Position numbers and translations under genes: made by a program. Shown here piece after piece: positions 6,708 through 9,309 of a stretch of DNA of 9,309 bases. The notes beneath the pieces were generated by a model that had not been told where the DNA came from, did not search any database, and saw only the letters and a list, made by a program, of their open reading frames with translations. The stretch is from Verrucomicrobiota bacterium (lineage in GTDB: Bacteria > Verrucomicrobiota > Verrucomicrobiia > Chthoniobacterales > JAFAMB01): assembly GCA_019242435.1 (NCBI GenBank), contig JAFAVN010000604.1, forward strand, positions 1 to 9,309, written 5' to 3'. Position 1 is the stretch's first letter. Each line of letters begins with the position of its first letter.

Positions 6708-7529
6708 ATGAAACTAGGCATCATCAACAGCGCGTTCGGCCAAGCCGGTGTAGACACCGCAACCGGACTCCAGCACATCGCTCGCATCGGCTTCGACTGC
6801 GTGGATATTTTCACGGAAGCCATGACGATTACCTCGGCGGAAAAACGGTTGGTGGCAGACACCTGCCGGAAAAACAACCTGCCCATCGTTTCGCTTCCGG
6901 TTGTGGCGGCCGGCCTTATCGATTTCAATGAACCCGTACGCGCTTTCCATGTGCAGCGCGGCAAAGCTTTCATAGACCTTGCCGCTGAGTGGGGCGCTAA
7001 GAACATTCTCCTCGTGCTCGGCGAGTACATCTGGCAGCGAGAAGTCATCCCGCCGGCCGAGCAATGGGGTTGGGCTATCGAGACCTGCCGCATCCTCGGG
7101 GATTACGGTGACCAAAAGAAAATCGACATTGCGCTCGAGTTGGAACCCTTCCGGCTGAGCTTGCTCAACAGTGTGACCGCTATGGCCCGTTTCGTGGACG
7201 AATGTGACCACCCGCGAGTGCGGGCCAATATCGACGTCAGCCATCTCGTGCTGGCCGACACCAGCCCGGTTGAACTCGCCAACCTGAAAGGCAAAGCCAT
7301 CCACGTGCATATCAGCGACTGCGACGGCAAAGTCCATGGCGACTTGCCCCCAGGCCGAGGGATTATCAAATTCGAGCCGTATCTTCAGGCGATCAAGGAA
7401 TTGAACATCGACGGCACCATCTCCATCGAGCTGGAATATTCGCCCGACCCGTCGCACATCGTCGAATGGGTTGAGGAAGCCTACAGAGAGACCGCCCGCT
7501 TGCTGGATCTCTCAGGCCTCCGAGGATGA
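6708..7529 (+). CDS. Xylose isomerase-like TIM-barrel sugar epimerase/isomerase
   Basis: Member of the AP-endonuclease-2 / xylose-isomerase-like TIM-barrel superfamily (sugar phosphate isomerase/epimerase, IolE and ketose 3-epimerase relatives), 273 aa, about the family length. The four expected metal ligands are visible in order: E146 in ELEPF, D176 in NIDVSH (with H179), H201 in HVHISD and E241 in SIELEY. This matches the Glu-Asp-His-Glu divalent-metal site of ketose 3-epimerases. Likely chemistry is proton abstraction next to a carbonyl, as epimerisation, isomerisation or dehydration/elimination of a keto-sugar produced by the neighbouring dehydrogenases. It starts 15 bp after the previous gene, in a leader with no Shine-Dalgarno. 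The chain begins directly with the first barrel strand, so the ATG is well supported. It is the last gene of the operon. The substrate is unknown. Confidence 0.88.
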   Translation: MKLGIINSAFGQAGVDTATGLQHIARIGFDCVDIFTEAMTITSAEKRLVADTCRKNNLPIVSLPVVAAGLIDFNEPVRAFHVQRGKAFIDLAAEWGAKNILLVLGEYIWQREVIPPAEQWGWAIETCRILGDYGDQKKIDIALELEPFRLSLLNSVTAMARFVDECDHPRVRANIDVSHLVLADTSPVELANLKGKAIHVHISDCDGKVHGDLPPGRGIIKFEPYLQAIKELNIDGTISIELEYSPDPSHIVEWVEEAYRETARLLDLSGLRG

Positions 7530-7968
7530 CTAATTCCCGCACCGAGGGAGAGCCCCATCGCAATGAGTCGAGGCTTTGTTGGTTAGTAGCCGGATTGAAC
7601 CGTATTACCAAAACGTCGTGCGAGGCGCGATATTGTTAGCTAATAGAAGATCCCGCTGATGCGGAATCGGAATATTATAGATCCGGCACAATTCCTCTCC
7701 CCGTCTTTTCGACGGTAACGGCCCGCACATTTTTAACCAGGTTGTAAAAGTTTCAGCCTGTATTCGCGCCTTTTATCAACACGGATTGGCGTGACGAGCG
7801 TTATAAATCGATCCACAGGCGGTACGAGCCGGCCGTCAGTTCTTCGAAGCGCGGACGCCGTTTCACCGCGCTCCCATCGGGCCGCCATTTTTCCCCATAT
7901 CTCGCATCGTCCTTTCTATCGCTTCCACCGGAGTTGACCAGCTTCCACCGGAGTTGACCAGTACTGGG
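7530..7968. other. Intergenic region between the convergent gene groups
   Basis: No convincing gene, tRNA or strong terminator is seen. There are two small hairpins: CCGC (7653-7656) with GCGG (7661-7664), and a perfect five-base stem CCGTC (7701-7705) with GACGG (7711-7715). Neither is followed by a T-run, so termination of the operon is unexplained. The right part contains a 20-bp tandem duplication. On the minus strand, 7801-7968 stays open in the same frame as the 52-aa gene, immediately after its stop, and may be decayed coding sequence. Confidence 0.5.
7921..7960. repeat. Perfect 20-bp tandem duplication
   Basis: GCTTCCACCGGAGTTGACCA occurs twice in a row (7921-7940 and 7941-7960) with no difference. 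A perfect duplication whose length is not a multiple of three, lying outside any firm gene, looks recent. It could come from slippage, be a pair of protein-binding sites, or mark the edge of a rearrangement. Confidence 0.9.
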
Positions 7969-8127
7969 TTATACTTCAGAAACCATCTTTCCAAAAGGGT
8001 AGCTCTGGAACTCGCGAAAATCCTGCGAGTTTTGGCCGTACCACTGCCACACATTGTCATGAAGCACGGCCATTATCCCGGGGTAGCTCTTGCCGTCAAA
8101 ATAGCCGGGGTATGCCTGTTGGAGCAT
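7969..8127 (-). CDS. Small hypothetical protein (52 aa)
   Basis: I do not recognise this protein. The reading frame is open further upstream, but the ATG at 8127 is preferred: AGAAGG lies seven bases before it, and it falls only 4 bp after the stop of the upstream 79-aa gene, which suggests translational coupling. The product is rich in aromatic residues (HDNVWQWYGQ, EFQSYPFGKM) and has no obvious membrane segment or signal peptide. After its TAA the same frame stays open for another 55 codons to a TAA at 7801-7803, so the gene may be a truncated form of a longer one. Codon choice looks ordinary. It could still be a chance frame because it is short. Confidence 0.5.
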   Translation of the reverse strand: MLQQAYPGYFDGKSYPGIMAVLHDNVWQWYGQNSQDFREFQSYPFGKMVSEV

Positions 8128-8131
8128 TTGA

Positions 8132-8371
8132 CTACCTTCTGTTTTGGAAATCGTCGAGCACCTGTTGCAGCCGTTGTTCCGGCAGTCCTTCCTTGACATT
8201 CACTTTCACGTAGGACACTTCTGGATTGCCCTGCGGTTGTGGTGGTTCGGTAACCTCTATTCTCGCGTTCTCCAGATGCCTGAGAAACTGCGGCAAAAGG
8301 TCTTCTTTGACGTGGAAACAAGCGACCGACTCGTGAGTGGCAGGCAGTAAGACAATCTCTCCGGGTTTCAT
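8132..8371 (-). CDS. Small hypothetical protein (79 aa)
   Basis: Unrecognised, probably cytoplasmic. The sequence looks protein-like: an N-terminal strand-like segment (EIVLLPATHESVACFHV), a helix-like stretch (LLPQFLRHLENA), a proline-rich turn (EPPQPQG), then VSYVKVNVKEG and a C-terminal helix (PEQRLQQVLDDFQNRR). This alternation suggests a small alpha/beta fold. The ATG at 8371 has no clear Shine-Dalgarno, unlike its downstream neighbour, which starts 4 bp after this stop. The two are likely co-transcribed. A plus-strand frame over the same bases (8144-8350) gives a less protein-like, aromatic-heavy sequence and is taken as its shadow. Confidence 0.6.
   Translation of the reverse strand: MKPGEIVLLPATHESVACFHVKEDLLPQFLRHLENARIEVTEPPQPQGNPEVSYVKVNVKEGLPEQRLQQVLDDFQNRR
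8135..8140 (-). promoter_or_regulatory. Shine-Dalgarno site fixing the 52-aa gene start
   Basis: On the minus strand AGAAGG lies seven bases before the ATG at 8127 and overlaps the end of the upstream 79-aa gene. It selects this ATG over the earlier start that would lie inside that gene. Confidence 0.5.
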
Positions 8372-8408
8372 GCGATTCTAAGGCTCGATGAGTGATCGAC
8401 GGCGGATC

Positions 8409-8433
8409 GCTGACCGGACGTGTCTAGGTCAGC
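8409..8433. promoter_or_regulatory. Seven-bp inverted repeat between minus-strand genes
   Basis: GCTGACC (8409-8415) and GGTCAGC (8427-8433) are perfect reverse complements around an 11-base loop. It lies downstream of the 67-aa gene and upstream of the 79-aa gene on the minus strand. No T-run follows on the minus strand, so it is either a weak terminator or, given the spacing of its arms, a possible regulator site for the 79-aa/52-aa pair. Confidence 0.3.
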
Positions 8434-8528
8434 CAAGCCCTTTACGAGACGCCTCAGCGCGGTACCGAGGAGATGCCGTGTTGAATCGACGAATAGAAGA
8501 CAAATGGGCCTCAGGCAAGCTTGATTAA

Positions 8529-8732
8529 TTACTTGCTCCGCTTTCGGCTCTTTCCCTCCTTGCGGACCGGTAAAGACCCTAAGGTGCTTTGGCCCTGTTC
8601 ACTTTTGCTTTGCAGCGCGGCGCGAAGCTCTTCTGCTTTCGCCCTGGCGGCCTCCTCTGCGGTTTCGCTGGCTGCATCATTGGGTTCATCCGGCGATTCC
8701 TGCCTTCTTTCGATCGACTGTTTTTTCTTCAT
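8529..8732 (-). CDS. Small charged hypothetical protein (67 aa)
   Basis: Unrecognised. The start at 8732 is chosen because AGGAGG lies five bases upstream of that ATG; an earlier in-frame start at 8768 would add 12 residues but lacks this signal. The product is strongly hydrophilic: a basic N-terminus (MKKKQSIERR), an Ala/Glu-rich helix-forming centre (EEAARAKAEELRAAL, about 26-40) and a basic tail (RKEGKSRKRSK). Such composition fits a nucleic-acid-associated or disordered protein but proves nothing. It begins 43 bp after the stop of the exporter gene, so the two may share a transcript. Confidence 0.6.
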   Translation of the reverse strand: MKKKQSIERRQESPDEPNDAASETAEEAARAKAEELRAALQSKSEQGQSTLGSLPVRKEGKSRKRSK

Positions 8733-8737
8733 CGATT

Positions 8738-8743
8738 CCTCCT
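8738..8743 (-). promoter_or_regulatory. Strong Shine-Dalgarno (AGGAGG) fixing the 67-aa gene start
   Basis: A full-consensus AGGAGG on the minus strand, five bases before the ATG at 8732. It decides the start of the 67-aa gene and contrasts with the operon on the other strand, where such sites are absent. Confidence 0.7.
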
Positions 8744-8775
8744 GCCGCCTGATAGCAGGCGAGCACATTTAGTCT

Positions 8776-9309
8776 CTAAATTGTGACGCTGGCGGGTGGT
8801 TCATTCTCTTCGTCTTCGGTTCGCTCCGCCTCTTCCTTTGCCAGCTTTTCAGCTTGTAAGGCATGTTCATACCAACGGTATTTGAGGAACCGAACCAGAA
8901 AGCAGGTTGCCTTAACGCATTCTTCCAAGACTTTTGCTCCGAAAACCCCGAAAAATCCTAAACCGGTGAAAAGGCCGAGTCCAATAGCAGCTGGTAACCC
9001 AATGGCATAGGTACCGGCTACGTTGCCCAACAGGATAAATCGGGTATCTCCACCGCTCGCCAAAACGCCGTTTCCCAAGACACTGCTCAAGATTTTTGCC
9101 GGCTGACTCACGGCCATGATGAAGACTCCCCAGAAGGTCAAACGTAAGACATCTTCTCCCACCTTCGGGTAAAGCGATGGAAGGAGAAAACTGCAGCCGC
9201 CGTAGAGCAGACCAAGCACAACAGCCAGCAAAACAGAGAGACGGATCGTGAGCCAAGCATTCGCTTTGGCATTCGGCAATGATCCCTTGCCAAGTGCTTG
9301 CCCGATTAC
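8776..9309 (-). CDS. MATE-family multidrug/metabolite exporter, C-terminal part (cut by window edge)
   Basis: C-terminal 177 residues of a multi-helix inner-membrane exporter of the MATE (NorM/DinF) superfamily, which uses a Na+ or H+ gradient to expel organic cations or metabolites. The frame is open to the right edge, so the start lies outside. A TTG at 9279 is not the start: the codons before it read VIGQALGKGS, and GQxLGxG is a typical MATE loop. Hydrophobic segments follow near SVLLAVVLGLLYGG, TFWGVFIMAVSQ and NVAGTYAIGLPAAIGLGLF. The segment NGVLASGGDTRF corresponds to the conserved NGxLRAGGDTRF-like loop of the C-terminal half. The tail after the last helix is unusually acidic (KEEAERTEDEENE) and probably cytoplasmic. 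It is followed by the 67-aa gene. Confidence 0.85.
   Translation of the reverse strand, partial: VIGQALGKGSLPNAKANAWLTIRLSVLLAVVLGLLYGGCSFLLPSLYPKVGEDVLRLTFWGVFIMAVSQPAKILSSVLGNGVLASGGDTRFILLGNVAGTYAIGLPAAIGLGLFTGLGFFGVFGAKVLEECVKATCFLVRFLKYRWYEHALQAEKLAKEEAERTEDEENEPPASVTI

Noticed and set aside
6714..7457. A 247-aa frame antisense to the TIM-barrel gene
   Set aside because: Long, but it mirrors a gene with all four metal ligands in order; no recognisable domain or start signal was seen on the antisense strand.
7701..7715. CCGTC/GACGG hairpin as the operon terminator
   Set aside because: The stem is only five base pairs, lies 170 bp past the last gene and lacks a following T-run.
7863..8060. 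A 65-aa minus-strand frame overlapping the 52-aa gene
   Set aside because: It is in another frame from the gene with the Shine-Dalgarno and gives basic, unlikely sequence; taken as a shadow.
8521..8772. An 83-aa plus-strand frame over the 67-aa gene
   Set aside because: Ser/Leu/Phe-rich translation typical of the reverse of charged codons; the minus-strand gene has a full AGGAGG.
8776..9279. TTG at 9279 as the start of the exporter gene
   Set aside because: The frame remains open to the window edge, and the upstream codons encode a typical MATE GQxLGxG loop, so the gene is cut by the edge instead.

Overview
The window is bacterial DNA, moderately GC-rich in its coding part. It looks like an environmental, heterotrophic Gram-negative-type bacterium. 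The paired Gfo/Idh/MocA oxidoreductases next to a sugar-isomerase-like TIM barrel, and the GCTCC-N-GGAGC hairpin repeats, recall Verrucomicrobiota or related phyla. That placement is a memory-based impression, not a proof; there is no rRNA or other phylogenetic marker in the window.

Layout. (1) Bases 1-731 hold no credible gene. They contain three copies of a 178-bp element with 27-bp imperfect terminal inverted repeats, set at an exact 278-bp period and separated by roughly 100-bp AT-rich spacers, each made of two near-identical units of about 40 bp. (2) Bases 732-878 are a short leader with two perfect palindromes. (3) Bases 879-7529 are a six-gene plus-strand operon: a fused two-domain sugar ABC ATPase, two different CUT2-type (ribose/xylose-like) permeases, two different Gfo/Idh/MocA dehydrogenases and a xylose-isomerase-like TIM-barrel epimerase/isomerase. 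(4) Bases 7530-7968 are intergenic, with a 20-bp tandem duplication and a possible fossil reading frame. (5) Bases 7969-9309 are on the minus strand: two short unknown genes that look translationally linked, then a small highly charged protein gene lying just downstream of the C-terminal part of a MATE-family exporter that runs off the right edge.

How the genes may work together. The ABC proteins would import a sugar, cyclitol or glycoside. The two NAD(P)-dependent dehydrogenases and the metal-dependent TIM barrel would oxidise and then epimerise, isomerise or eliminate the resulting keto-sugar. No periplasmic binding protein, kinase or regulator is present, so the system is incomplete as seen and its substrate cannot be named. 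The ATPase is notable: the first domain has lost the LSGGQ signature and the second has lost the Walker A/B core. One composite ATP site should therefore be intact and one doubly degenerate, in a transporter whose two permeases also differ.

Translation signals differ sharply between the halves. Five of the six operon genes have no visible Shine-Dalgarno sequence, while two of the small minus-strand genes have clear ones.
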